From an uncultured Woeseiaceae bacterium (GTDB lineage: Bacteria > Pseudomonadota > Gammaproteobacteria > Steroidobacterales > Woeseiaceae), in NCBI GenBank assembly GCA_947259285.1, contig CAMYMR010000011.1:1-40307 (forward strand): a stretch of DNA of 40,307 nucleotides, in the 5' to 3' direction. The position numbers and the translations under genes were made by a program. Positions within the stretch are counted from its first letter, which is position 1, and each line of letters begins with the position of its first letter. This document shows, in pieces, positions 24,306 through 32,104 of the stretch. A model generated the notes under the pieces. It was not told the DNA's origin. It saw only the letters and a list, made by a program, of their open reading frames with translations, and made no database searches.

Positions 24306-25874
24306 TCAGAAGTTTGACAAATACCGCTGCAAATACTCGTCCAGCGTAATATCGTCTGCCGCTTCTATCTCGCGCTGGCGCCGCAGCGAATCGGACGCCT
24401 CCTGCTCAAAAACGTGCCGACGATCTTGGTCCAGCGCCGTAATCGCTTTGAAATAATCGCTGTGGCGTCTTGCCAGCGCTACGCAAAACTCGAAAAAACT
24501 ACTACGCGTCTCCTCGAGGTCGGCGAGCAGTCGTGCTGAAGGCGACTGCTCGACGTTGTCGACAATCTCCTGCATCAGGCGGACCGCGTCGGCATAGCTG
24601 CCGTTGGCTTCACGCCGATCGATTATCTCGGCGACGGCCAACACTTTGGTCAGGATTTCACTGGCCCATGAACGCAAAGTGACAGACTCTCCGTCTCTAA
24701 ACAGGCGAAAATCCGGGTCGCGCCCGTTTTTCGCGGTACCGACATGATTACGATTGAGCTCCCCCAGTCCGTCGCCGTCGAGGTAGGGGCTTTCCTCCAG
24801 CAGGCAATAGATTAGAAACGCTTCGACAAAGCGCATTGTATTTTGATTGATGCCAGCCGGATCAAAGGGGTTGATATCCAGGGATCGAATTTCGACATAC
24901 TCGATGCCAGCGCGGCGCAGCGCGGCGGTCGGCTGCTCGCCTGATCGTGCAACGCGCTTCGGCCGCACCGGCGAATAGAATTCGTTCTCGATCTGCAGCA
25001 GGTTCGCGTTTAGCTGCCTGTATTTTCCATCAACTTTGACACCGATCTTCTCGTACGCGGGCTCGGGCGTGCGAATAGCCTGGCTCAGGTCGCGAATGTA
25101 TTCCTCCAGGCTATTCAGTGAAATATCGATCTTCGACTGGTTCTGATTGCTATAGCCGAGGTCACTCATCCGCAGTGACGTCGCGTACGGTTCGAAATAC
25201 GTGTCGGCATTGAGTGACTTCAAGCCCGACACTGCCCCAACGGTAAACGACTTACACACTGCCGGAGAAGCACCAAATAAATAGAGCACCAGCCAGCCCA
25301 TGCGGCGAAAGTTGCGTATGAGATTGAGATACTGGGCGGATCTGAATTCCTCCAGTCCTTCCTCGACGCCGAGTATTTCTCGATAGATCGGCCAGAATCC
25401 CGCCGGCAGAGAGTAATTAAAATGCACGCCGGAAATGACCTGCATCTGTCGGCCATAGCGGTAGCCCAGGCCGCGACGATAGATCGTTTTCATGCGACCG
25501 ACGTTTGAAGAACCGTATTGCGCCAACGGGATACCGACGTCGTCCGGTATTTGGCAGGGCATGCTCGCCGACCAAAGCAACTCGTCTTCAAGCTGCGCGT
25601 AGGTGAACTGATGAATATCGCACAAACACTGCAACGCCTCCCATGTCGTCGCAAATGCCGGCGTCACGAATTCCAGTAGTGCCTCCGAGAAGTCGGTCGT
25701 AATGTAGCGGTTTGTCAGTGCGGACCCGAGCGCTATCGGATGTTCTATTGATGACAAGAATCCATGGGGATCGATGCGCAGCGATTCCTTCTCGACCCCC
25801 TTCAGGCCACCGAGCAAGGAATCAGCGCTCCGGGCAGCGATTACGGCCAGGCGTTTATCGAATCGCTGCTTCAA
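24306..25874 (-). CDS. gshA: Glutamate-cysteine ligase
   Basis: 522 residues, the gammaproteobacterial GshA length. It forms gamma-glutamylcysteine from glutamate, cysteine and ATP, the first step of glutathione synthesis. Family-typical segments are LLGGLKGVEKESLRI (near 20-34), YITTDFSEALLEFVTPAF, MQVISGVHFNYSLP, YVEIRSLDINPFDPAGI and LNRNHVGTAKNGRDP. Start ATG 25874. It stands alone on the minus strand, convergent with the aminotransferase gene and divergent from the DUF2845-type gene. There is no room for a terminator at its 3' end. Confidence 0.94.
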   Translation of the reverse strand: MKQRFDKRLAVIAARSADSLLGGLKGVEKESLRIDPHGFLSSIEHPIALGSALTNRYITTDFSEALLEFVTPAFATTWEALQCLCDIHQFTYAQLEDELLWSASMPCQIPDDVGIPLAQYGSSNVGRMKTIYRRGLGYRYGRQMQVISGVHFNYSLPAGFWPIYREILGVEEGLEEFRSAQYLNLIRNFRRMGWLVLYLFGASPAVCKSFTVGAVSGLKSLNADTYFEPYATSLRMSDLGYSNQNQSKIDISLNSLEEYIRDLSQAIRTPEPAYEKIGVKVDGKYRQLNANLLQIENEFYSPVRPKRVARSGEQPTAALRRAGIEYVEIRSLDINPFDPAGINQNTMRFVEAFLIYCLLEESPYLDGDGLGELNRNHVGTAKNGRDPDFRLFRDGESVTLRSWASEILTKVLAVAEIIDRREANGSYADAVRLMQEIVDNVEQSPSARLLADLEETRSSFFEFCVALARRHSDYFKAITALDQDRRHVFEQEASDSLRRQREIEAADDITLDEYLQRYLSNF

Positions 25875-26060
25875 TGTCGTCCCTTCGGAAATAGCTCACA
25901 ACGCGGAGCCCGCGTGCATTTTTACCATAACTATGGCATCCGCGTCTGGCGTCAATTAGCGCGGAACATTTTTGGCGGTTTTATTCTCTCCCGACGCACC
26001 ACTTTCTGCCCGAGTTTGTTATTCTGCAATAACCCTGCTGACAATGTAATCGGCCTCGAT

Positions 26061-26468
26061 GTGAAGACAGCCCTGACGTCCAATAGGCTTCCAATCAAGC
26101 TCGCGGTGTCGCTACTGCTGCTGGTCCTTGTCGGTGCAACGCCAGCGCACGCATTCCGCTGTGGAAACAAGATCGTAATTGAAGATATGCACGAGCAGCA
26201 GGTCCTGAGCGTTTGTGGCGAACCAACATCGATCCGCCACCTCGGCTACACAGTGCGCGGCATGCGTATGCCCAGAAGCCGCGGTCTCTTCTTCGACGGC
26301 GCCGGATGGCGTGATGCCGACTACAATTACTACGCCCGGGAAGTCGCCGTCACCGAGTTTATTTACAACTTTGGACCCCGCAAGTTCATGCGGCGGCTGA
26401 TATTCGAAGGTGGCGTTCTTGTAACGATCGAATCGATCGGCTACGGCTATCACGAACTCAAGAAATGA
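26061..26468 (+). CDS. Secreted DUF2845-type protein
   Basis: A protein of about 135 residues from GTG 26061. It begins with a signal peptide (LPIKLAVSLLLLVLVGATPAHA), then FRCGNKIVIEDMHEQQVLSVCGEPTSI, the N-terminal pattern of DUF2845 proteins, with two cysteines that may form a disulfide. The C-terminal half is Tyr-, Arg- and Gly-rich (EFIYNFGPRKFMRRLIFEGG). Function unknown; periplasmic or outer-membrane-associated by the signal. No strong Shine-Dalgarno is visible before the GTG, and the frame is open well upstream, so the exact start is uncertain. Confidence 0.75.
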   Translation: MKTALTSNRLPIKLAVSLLLLVLVGATPAHAFRCGNKIVIEDMHEQQVLSVCGEPTSIRHLGYTVRGMRMPRSRGLFFDGAGWRDADYNYYAREVAVTEFIYNFGPRKFMRRLIFEGGVLVTIESIGYGYHELKK

Positions 26469-26567
26469 TCCGTGCGTCGGCATTGCGAACCCTCTCGCCG
26501 ACAATCGGAAGCTACGCTTGATTCTGTTCGTGATGATCAGACCCATCCATGACCTGGAGCAATGTGC

Positions 26568-26969
26568 ATGAATGAACCCAAGCTGCGACGCCTGCGGGAC
26601 CGCACCTCGGGAGCGGTAACGCTTATCAATGCGGGCTGCAAGATTACCGGACTGATCAGCGGTGTCGGCGATTTCCTGATCAGCGGTGAAGTCGACGGTG
26701 ATTGCGACATTAGCGGCACGGTGACGTTGGCGAGCGAAGGCAGTTGGCGCGGAACGTTGAAAGCCGATGCCGTGATCATCTCGGGTCAGCTCGAAGGGGA
26801 TATCATCGCCGCGGGCAAGGTCGAAATCTCGGCGTCTGCCAAGATCGTTGGGACCGTGAGCGGCGAGGCTATTGCAGTCGCCGAGGGCGCCGTAGTCGAG
26901 GGCGCCATGAAGACCAGCAGCCAGGCACAACCGCTGGAATTCGTGGAAAAGCGGGCACCAGACGAGTAG
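26568..26969 (+). CDS. Bactofilin (polymer-forming cytoskeletal protein)
   Basis: 133 residues. A short basic N-terminus is followed by a run of short beta-helix turns with the repeating small-residue pattern G.I.G...ISG.V.GD..ISG.V.L (about 20-110), typical of bactofilins (DUF583). These polymerise without nucleotide into filaments that localise wall or polar proteins. I chose ATG 26568 because GGAG is 8 nt upstream of it; the ATG two codons earlier is only 2 nt from GGAG. No M23 peptidase or other common bactofilin partner is adjacent. Confidence 0.88.
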   Translation: MNEPKLRRLRDRTSGAVTLINAGCKITGLISGVGDFLISGEVDGDCDISGTVTLASEGSWRGTLKADAVIISGQLEGDIIAAGKVEISASAKIVGTVSGEAIAVAEGAVVEGAMKTSSQAQPLEFVEKRAPDE

Positions 26970-27031
26970 TCATCTCGGCCCATGTGCGGAGCCGCCAGGA
27001 TATGTACTGTAGCGAGAATTTCCAGCTACTC

Positions 27032-27046
27032 TTTCCATATTGGAAA
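27032..27046. repeat. Inverted repeat upstream of the GGDEF-EAL gene
   Basis: TTTCCA (27032-27037) and TGGAAA (27041-27046) form a perfect 6-bp dyad around TAT, 65 bp before the start of the GGDEF-EAL gene and just upstream of an extended -10-like TGCTACACT (27068-27076). It is a plausible operator, with no known regulator assigned. Confidence 0.35.
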
Positions 27047-27110
27047 TTTCTGCCTTTCGGGCTGAAATGCTACACTCATCAGTCTGTACAGGCCGAAAAC
27101 AAAATAACAA

Positions 27111-29561
27111 ATGATCGGCAAGCGTATTCCACGGGTTTGGGTATTGGCGGGAGCTCTGAGCGTTGCCGCGGCCGGCTTGATGTTGACCCTGTTTTATGGC
27201 CAGTACATTTGGCTTGCCGAGCAGATCGTATCGACCAGCACGGAGCAGCATCACTCCGTAATGAAAAGCAGCTTCGAGCGTCGCGCACGATCGAAGATTC
27301 GCGGCATTGCTGATGCCTTGTCCCTGGACCCTGTCGCCGACGACGCCGCTGCGGTTCAAGAGACGCTGCGTCGTGCGATCGACGCCGACGCCATCCTGAC
27401 CGGTATTCGATTTACACAACGATCCGGAGAGTTCTGGGAATCGGGACAGCTGCCGGAGATGGATGATACTCGTGCTACGAGCTGGCTGAGTGATCGCCTG
27501 TTGATTTCGTATCCGGTCATCAAGGACGACAACCCGATCGGCCACCTGAGCGGATCATTCGATCTTGGCGATTTGCAGTCCGACTACGAGCTATTCGGGC
27601 AGCAGCTGACGACCAGCGAAATTCGGAATCGGCACACCAGCTACTTCTGGATTATTGGCGCTACGATCGCGATGTTGATTTTGGGTGCGTGTGTTGTATG
27701 GCTGATCGTCCGAAGTCAGTCCCGACGCATCGAACAATTGAAAATCCAGGCGGAGAAATTCCGCGATGCGGACTTTGGCGAGCCCCTGGAGGAAACCCGT
27801 GACGACGATCTAGGCGAGCTCGCCGCGATGTTTAACGAAATGCGCGACAGGCTCAGAAAAACGACGATTTCGAGAGACTACGTCGACAACATTCTCTCTG
27901 GCATGAATGAAGCCATTATCGTTACAGAGGATGATGGCAGGATTCAGCGAATCAACACGGCAACAACGCACCTCCTGGGATACAAGCAAGATGAGTTGCT
28001 GGGGACACCGATCGACTTACTCGTTAACACCAGCAAAGGCGGCACATTGAGCGACCATATTCCGTCCGGATTGCCCAAAGAAGCTGCGTTTGTCTCCCGG
28101 GACGGCGAAACCATTCCGATTTCTTATACCTGCTCGCTGGTCAAAGGAAGTGACGGAAAAACGGTAAATCGTATTTATGCGGCACAGAACATCACCGAGC
28201 GACGACGGGCCGAGAAGAGGATTCGCTATCTTGCGCGAATCGACGCGCTTACCAAGATACCCAATCGGATGCAGTTTCAGCATCTGCTGCAGCGGAGCAT
28301 CGCGCGCGCACGCAGGGCGGGGAAATCACTCTGTTTGTTCTATGTCGATGTTGATCATTTCAAGGAAATCAATGACACGTTTGGGCACCTCGCCGGCGAC
28401 ACCACGCTGGAAACGGTTGCTGAACGTCTGGGCGCATTACTTCCAGAGGATTCGATCATCGGCCGACTCGCCGGTGACGAATTTGCCGTCATGGTCGATA
28501 AACTGGGTCCCAGCGAATCCGGCATGAAAGCAACGCAGGAACTCGCGCAGACGATGCTCAACCGTCTCGCTGACCCGTTCTTCGTTCAGGGACACGAAGT
28601 GTTCATGACAGCCAGCATGGGTATTGCTTTCTATCCCAGGGATGCGGCTAACGTCATCGATCTGATTCGCAATGCCGATGCGGCTTTGTATCACGCGAAA
28701 AAGAACGGCGGAAACGACTATTCATTTTACAAACCGCAGATGAACGACGCATCGGTGGACCGGCTCATGACCAAGAGCAAATTGAAGCGGTCTTTCGAAC
28801 GTGACGAACTGCTCGTTCATTATCAGCCGAAATACAATCTCGAGACAGGTGAGGTGTTCGGGGCCGAAGCGCTGGTCCGCTGGGAACTCCCGGAGCGTGG
28901 CCTGGTGCTGCCCTCGGATTTCATACCGATTGCCGAGGAAACGAGCCTGATTATCGAGATCGGTGAGTGGGTATTGGACAAAGTCTGCGAGGACTTTCGT
29001 CTATGGCAAAAGACGGTGTCCTCGCCTGGCCGAGTGTCCATAAACCTCTCGCTCAAGCAGCTCAGGCAATTGAGTTTCATCAATCGCATCAGCTCAATAC
29101 TGCGCGGCCATGAGATTTCACCGACGTCGCTCGAGCTCGAGATAACCGAGACAACGCTGATGGAGAACCCGACCAGGACCATCAAGATACTGGATCAGCT
29201 TTACGGACTGGGTTTACATCTGGCCATCGACGATTTCGGCACCGGCTATTCGTCTTTGAGCGCGCTGCAACAGTTCCCGATCAGCACGCTGAAAATTGAT
29301 CAGTCCTTCGTCCGCGACATTGCGACGAATCCGGACGATGCGGTTATCGTGGATACGATCATTCAAATGGGCCGCAATCTGAACATGGACGTCGTTGCGG
29401 AGGGCGTTGAGGAAGAAGCTCAGCTTGTCTTCCTGCAGGAACATGGCTGCACGTATGCGCAGGGACTGCTCTTTGGCGATCCAATGAGTTCCGAAAACTA
29501 CCTGGAATTGCTGATGGCACAGGCGGACGGCACCGACTCTTTTCGAGCGCTCTTCGCCTAG
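27111..29561 (+). CDS. Membrane sensor with HAMP, PAS, GGDEF and EAL domains
   Basis: 816 residues for c-di-GMP turnover. Membrane helix at 9-30, periplasmic sensor about 31-175, second helix 178-200, HAMP about 200-253, PAS about 257-365, GGDEF about 375-540 and EAL about 555-800. The GGDEF signature is AGDEF (454-458); the first Gly-to-Ala change is tolerated in active cyclases. The upstream I-site RxxD is absent (PEDS), so product inhibition is not expected. The EAL half keeps EAL (586-588), INLS, ELEITE, DDFGTGYSS (707-715), LKIDQSF and VAEGVE, so it should hydrolyse c-di-GMP. ATG 27111 has no strong Shine-Dalgarno. Net activity cannot be decided from the sequence. Confidence 0.92.
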   Translation: MIGKRIPRVWVLAGALSVAAAGLMLTLFYGQYIWLAEQIVSTSTEQHHSVMKSSFERRARSKIRGIADALSLDPVADDAAAVQETLRRAIDADAILTGIRFTQRSGEFWESGQLPEMDDTRATSWLSDRLLISYPVIKDDNPIGHLSGSFDLGDLQSDYELFGQQLTTSEIRNRHTSYFWIIGATIAMLILGACVVWLIVRSQSRRIEQLKIQAEKFRDADFGEPLEETRDDDLGELAAMFNEMRDRLRKTTISRDYVDNILSGMNEAIIVTEDDGRIQRINTATTHLLGYKQDELLGTPIDLLVNTSKGGTLSDHIPSGLPKEAAFVSRDGETIPISYTCSLVKGSDGKTVNRIYAAQNITERRRAEKRIRYLARIDALTKIPNRMQFQHLLQRSIARARRAGKSLCLFYVDVDHFKEINDTFGHLAGDTTLETVAERLGALLPEDSIIGRLAGDEFAVMVDKLGPSESGMKATQELAQTMLNRLADPFFVQGHEVFMTASMGIAFYPRDAANVIDLIRNADAALYHAKKNGGNDYSFYKPQMNDASVDRLMTKSKLKRSFERDELLVHYQPKYNLETGEVFGAEALVRWELPERGLVLPSDFIPIAEETSLIIEIGEWVLDKVCEDFRLWQKTVSSPGRVSINLSLKQLRQLSFINRISSILRGHEISPTSLELEITETTLMENPTRTIKILDQLYGLGLHLAIDDFGTGYSSLSALQQFPISTLKIDQSFVRDIATNPDDAVIVDTIIQMGRNLNMDVVAEGVEEEAQLVFLQEHGCTYAQGLLFGDPMSSENYLELLMAQADGTDSFRALFA

Positions 29562-29666
29562 GTTTCATGTTCATTTCCGGCTCGGATTACAGCGGTCAGA
29601 ATATGGAAAATTGTGCGCAACTTATTGTTTTTATTTGCATACAGCCTGCTTTTGCAGCGGCTCCGC

Positions 29667-29687
29667 GATTCGGTGTTGCACCGAATC
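29667..29687. repeat. Perfect 9-bp inverted repeat before a small secreted-protein gene
   Basis: GATTCGGTG and CACCGAATC are exact complements around TTG, 50 bp upstream of the 29738 start codon, with CCGG-CCTAG-CCGG immediately after. There is no T-run, so it is not an obvious terminator of the GGDEF-EAL gene. It may be an operator or a leader hairpin for the small secreted protein. Confidence 0.4.
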
Positions 29688-29737
29688 CGGCCTAGCCGGT
29701 AGAGTAAATGTTCTCTTAGCCTGACCAAGTGGACCTA

Positions 29738-30097
29738 ATGAACAAGATTTTCAAATCCGCTATTTTTGCACTGTTAGTTTTTGGCTCATCGCTGGCAGTC
29801 GCCTGCGATTATCCGCATCGGGCGGATGTACCTGACGGATCGACGGCGACCAAGGAAGAAATGATCGCCGGTCAGCGCGGCGTCAAAGCGTATATGAGTG
29901 CTATGGAAGTGTACCTTTCCTGTATAGAAGCCGCGGAGCAGGAAACCGTCGCTGCCAGCGGTGATATTGACGAAGAAGCAAAGCAGCAGCGAATCGAAAT
30001 GTATAACAAGAAGTACAACGCGGCGGTCGATGAGATGAACTTGGTCGCCGAAGAATTCAACATTCAGGTTCGCGCATACAAGGAGCGCGGCCAGTAA
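29738..30097 (+). CDS. Small secreted helical protein
   Basis: 119 residues from ATG 29738. A clear signal peptide (MNKIFKSAIFALLVFGSSLAVA) precedes a mature protein starting CDYPHRADVPDG. The rest is acidic and helical (EEMIAGQRGVKAYMSAMEVYLSCIEAAEQE), with two cysteines in the mature part. A cysteine right after the cut site hints at a lipoprotein, but the residues before it (LAVAC) fit a lipobox only loosely. A GTG at 29729 is an alternative start. Function unknown. It has its own terminator at 30128. Confidence 0.7.
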   Translation: MNKIFKSAIFALLVFGSSLAVACDYPHRADVPDGSTATKEEMIAGQRGVKAYMSAMEVYLSCIEAAEQETVAASGDIDEEAKQQRIEMYNKKYNAAVDEMNLVAEEFNIQVRAYKERGQ

Positions 30098-30127
30098 GAT
30101 TTGACGCTATACATCGCGCACACGACG

Positions 30128-30152
30128 ACGCCCGTCATTTGACGGGCGTTTT
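30128..30152 (+). terminator. Rho-independent terminator
   Basis: Stem ACGCCCGTC / GACGGGCGT (9 bp) with loop ATTT is followed by TTTT on the plus strand, about 30 bp after the small secreted-protein gene. It also lies just past the 3' end of the convergent pspB and may block readthrough from either side. Confidence 0.85.
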
Positions 30153-30180
30153 ATCTTGCCGGGCCTGACTGACGATCCGC

Positions 30181-30405
30181 TCATTCCAGTTTGCTGATTT
30201 CGCGGCTCAGATCGTACTTATTCTCCGTAACAATTCGTTCCAGGACCTGGATACGTTCCTCCAGCCTCTCGATCTGCGCGAGTGTTTCCTCCAGCTCGGG
30301 ATCCTGTTCTTTTTTTTCCTGGTTCTTCAATTTCAAATACTTTTGGATCGTATCGGCAGTAAAAACGATTGCGACGATACAAACGACATAAAACAATGTG
30401 TTCAT
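30181..30405 (-). CDS. pspB: PspB-like phage shock protein
   Basis: 74 residues: one N-terminal membrane helix (TLFYVVCIVAIVFTADTI), then a charged coiled-coil tail ending ENKYDLSREISKLE, which matches PspB proteins. PspB acts with PspC in the inner membrane to sense envelope stress and relieve PspA inhibition of PspF. It is the last gene of the psp operon here, after pspC, the reverse of the usual pspB-pspC order. The gene starts 28 bp after pspC. Confidence 0.82.
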   Translation of the reverse strand: MNTLFYVVCIVAIVFTADTIQKYLKLKNQEKKEQDPELEETLAQIERLEERIQVLERIVTENKYDLSREISKLE

Positions 30406-30433
30406 TGACAGACCCCTGTGCTGTGTCCTTTCG

Positions 30434-30880
30434 TCAGAGTTTCCTAAATTCCTGTTCTAGCTGAAAGCGCGGCGAGGTAACCTGTTTTTCGAGCTCCGCG
30501 AGACGTCTATCGAGTGACCGGTACCTGTCACGGACGTCCTTGACGGTGGGTCCAGCAGGCGTCGCCTTTTCATCAGGCTCGGCCCGCCGTCGTACGCGCG
30601 ATCGCTTGGCTCGTTTGCGTCGCCGCCTGCCTCGGCAGCCGCGCGACTCTCGGCGACTGACGGGAATACCGCGCGATTCTACTGGTAGCAGAAAAACCGC
30701 GGCCAGGTACGAGAAAACGGCGATTGGCATAGCCATCAGGAATGCAATAAAGGCCAGAATTCGCGTAACCCGGAGGTTCAGGCCGAAGTAGCCGGCAAGA
30801 CCGGCGCAAACGCCGCCCAGCATAGCTCTGTCCGCATCCCGATACAGTCCGCCCATGGATATTCCGCTGTACGTCCTCAT
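30434..30880 (-). CDS. pspC: Phage shock protein PspC
   Basis: 148 residues. The PspC domain spans about 9-70 (GLYRDADRAMLGGVCAGLAGYFGL, then a membrane helix ILAFIAFLMAMPIAVFSYLAAVFLL). A very basic linker follows (about 72-102, with GRRRRKRAKRSRVRRR), then the C-terminal coiled coil ending LEKQVTSPRFQLEQEFRKL, a hallmark of PspC. The Arg/Lys-rich linker is unusually long and charged for this family. It overlaps the preceding PspC-domain gene by 4 bases (ATGA), so the two are translationally coupled. Confidence 0.88.
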   Translation of the reverse strand: MRTYSGISMGGLYRDADRAMLGGVCAGLAGYFGLNLRVTRILAFIAFLMAMPIAVFSYLAAVFLLPVESRGIPVSRRESRGCRGRRRRKRAKRSRVRRRAEPDEKATPAGPTVKDVRDRYRSLDRRLAELEKQVTSPRFQLEQEFRKL

Positions 30881-31170
30881 GAACGCCTCCAGTAATCGCC
30901 ACGGTAGGTTCGCCAGAACTCATATTCACTTCTGCGGCCGGAATACACCAACGGCTTTTCCTTGATTAGCAGCGTTGCCGCAATGTAGGCGGCCGCGGTC
31001 GGCCAGAAGAACAGCAGCAGACTAATTACAGCGATTATCCGTACGGCGCCCAATCGAAAATTGAAGCGTTCGGCAATTCCTGCACAAACACCGAACACCC
31101 ACCCGTTCTCGCGATCCCGGTAGAAGCCGCGCAGCGCTCCGAAGTCCGTATCCCAGGTGTCTCGACTCAT
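30877..31170 (-). CDS. Second, short PspC-domain protein
   Basis: 97 residues with a PspC N-domain (GFYRDRENGWVFGVCAGIAERFNF), one hydrophobic stretch (IIAVISLLLFFWPTAAAYIAATLLI), and a short polar tail, but without the PspC C-terminal coiled coil. It lies between pspA and the full-length pspC and overlaps the latter by 4 bases. It looks like a duplicated, shortened PspC paralogue serving as an extra membrane component. The role is inferred from domain and position. Confidence 0.85.
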   Translation of the reverse strand: MSRDTWDTDFGALRGFYRDRENGWVFGVCAGIAERFNFRLGAVRIIAVISLLLFFWPTAAAYIAATLLIKEKPLVYSGRRSEYEFWRTYRGDYWRRS

Positions 31171-31195
31171 TCTTTGCTCCTCTCAATAAGCTCGA

Positions 31196-31882
31196 TCAGC
31201 CAGCCTCGGCGTCTCGGGTTCGTTCAGCGGCGACTCGCTCTTTGAGCGCGTCAAGCTCCTTATTCACGGACTCCTCCGCCTCAAGGCCTGCGAATTCATG
31301 ATTGAGGTCTTTCGGCAGCCCGAGATCATAAGCCTCGACCCGACCCTCGACGTCATCAATACGCCGCGTATACGCCTCAAATCGAACCATCGCGTCGTCG
31401 ATCTTGTAGTCGTGTATTTTCTTGCGCGCTGCAAGCCGACTGTTAGCCGTCTTGTGCCGCGCCAGCAGGGCCTTCTGCCGTGTCTTGGCATCTTCGAGCT
31501 TGCTCTCGAGGCGCGCGATGTCCTCGTTTAGTTTGCCGAGACCCTCGTCCACAGCGACATAGTCCTCTTTCAGAACGTCGACGGCAGCAGAAACTCGGGA
31601 TTTTTCAACCAGCGCCGCCTTCGCAAGGTCCTCGCGCTCCTTGCGCATGGCCAGCTCGGCCCTGTCGTCCCAGTCACGTCTTTCGCGGTCCAGCTTTTCG
31701 ATCTTGCGGTTCAGGTCTTTCTTGTCGGCGATCGAGCGCGCTGCCGCTGAGCGAACTTCGACCAGTGTGTCCTCCATCTCCTGGATCATCAGCCGCACGA
31801 TCTTTTCCGGATCTTCGGCTTTGTCGAGTATCGCGTTGATATTGGAGTTCACGATGTCACTGAATCTCGTGAAAATACCCAT
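31196..31882 (-). CDS. pspA: Phage shock protein A
   Basis: 228 residues, a typical PspA/IM30 coiled-coil protein: MGIFTRFSDIVNSNINAILDKAEDPEK at the N-terminus (amphipathic helix plus IM30 signature), then long charged coiled coil with VEKSRVSAAVDVLKED and LARHKTANSRLAARK. PspA binds damaged inner membrane and, in the resting state, inhibits PspF. First gene of the psp operon, behind a sigma-54 promoter at 31922-31939. It is divergent from pspF. Confidence 0.95.
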   Translation of the reverse strand: MGIFTRFSDIVNSNINAILDKAEDPEKIVRLMIQEMEDTLVEVRSAAARSIADKKDLNRKIEKLDRERRDWDDRAELAMRKEREDLAKAALVEKSRVSAAVDVLKEDYVAVDEGLGKLNEDIARLESKLEDAKTRQKALLARHKTANSRLAARKKIHDYKIDDAMVRFEAYTRRIDDVEGRVEAYDLGLPKDLNHEFAGLEAEESVNKELDALKERVAAERTRDAEAG

Positions 31883-31921
31883 GAGTGTTTCCTCTTCTCG
31901 TGTGAATCCTGCTAATAAGAC

Positions 31922-31939
31922 TTGCAGCTTTCATGCCAA
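31922..31939 (-). promoter_or_regulatory. Sigma-54 promoter of the psp operon
   Basis: On the minus strand the sequence is TTGGCATGAAAGCTGCAA: GG and GC elements separated by exactly 10 bases, close to the TGGCA-N7-TGCA consensus. Transcription would start near 31912, 30 bp before the pspA ATG. It fits PspF, a sigma-54 activator encoded divergently. The upstream A/T-rich 130 bp would hold the enhancer and a possible IHF site. Confidence 0.88.
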
Positions 31940-32047
31940 CTATGGGCTTATTCGTAACTGTTTGTTTTTATTAAAAAAATAAGACATATTCCATCCGGGA
32001 CGCGAAGCACGATGTGGTATTTTTCACCATTTACTGGCAATTCTAGT

Positions 32048-32104
32048 CAATTATTGGTGTAATTAGCCAATGCCCTCCAGCGCGGAATCGCAGCCAATTA
32101 TTGG
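32048..32104. promoter_or_regulatory. Candidate PspF enhancer dyads around the pspF start
   Basis: ATTGG (32053-32057) and CCAAT (32067-32071) form a dyad with a 9-bp spacer, TGTAATTAG; the run GGTGTAATTAGCCAA resembles my memory of E. coli PspF upstream sites. A second palindrome, CCAATTATTGG (32094-32104), lies 47 bp further on and repeats CAATTATTGG of 32048-32057. The sites sit 140-190 bp upstream of the predicted pspA start site, a normal enhancer distance, but they overlap the pspF start codon. An extra dyad TGGT / ACCA lies at 32015-32029. Confidence 0.4.
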
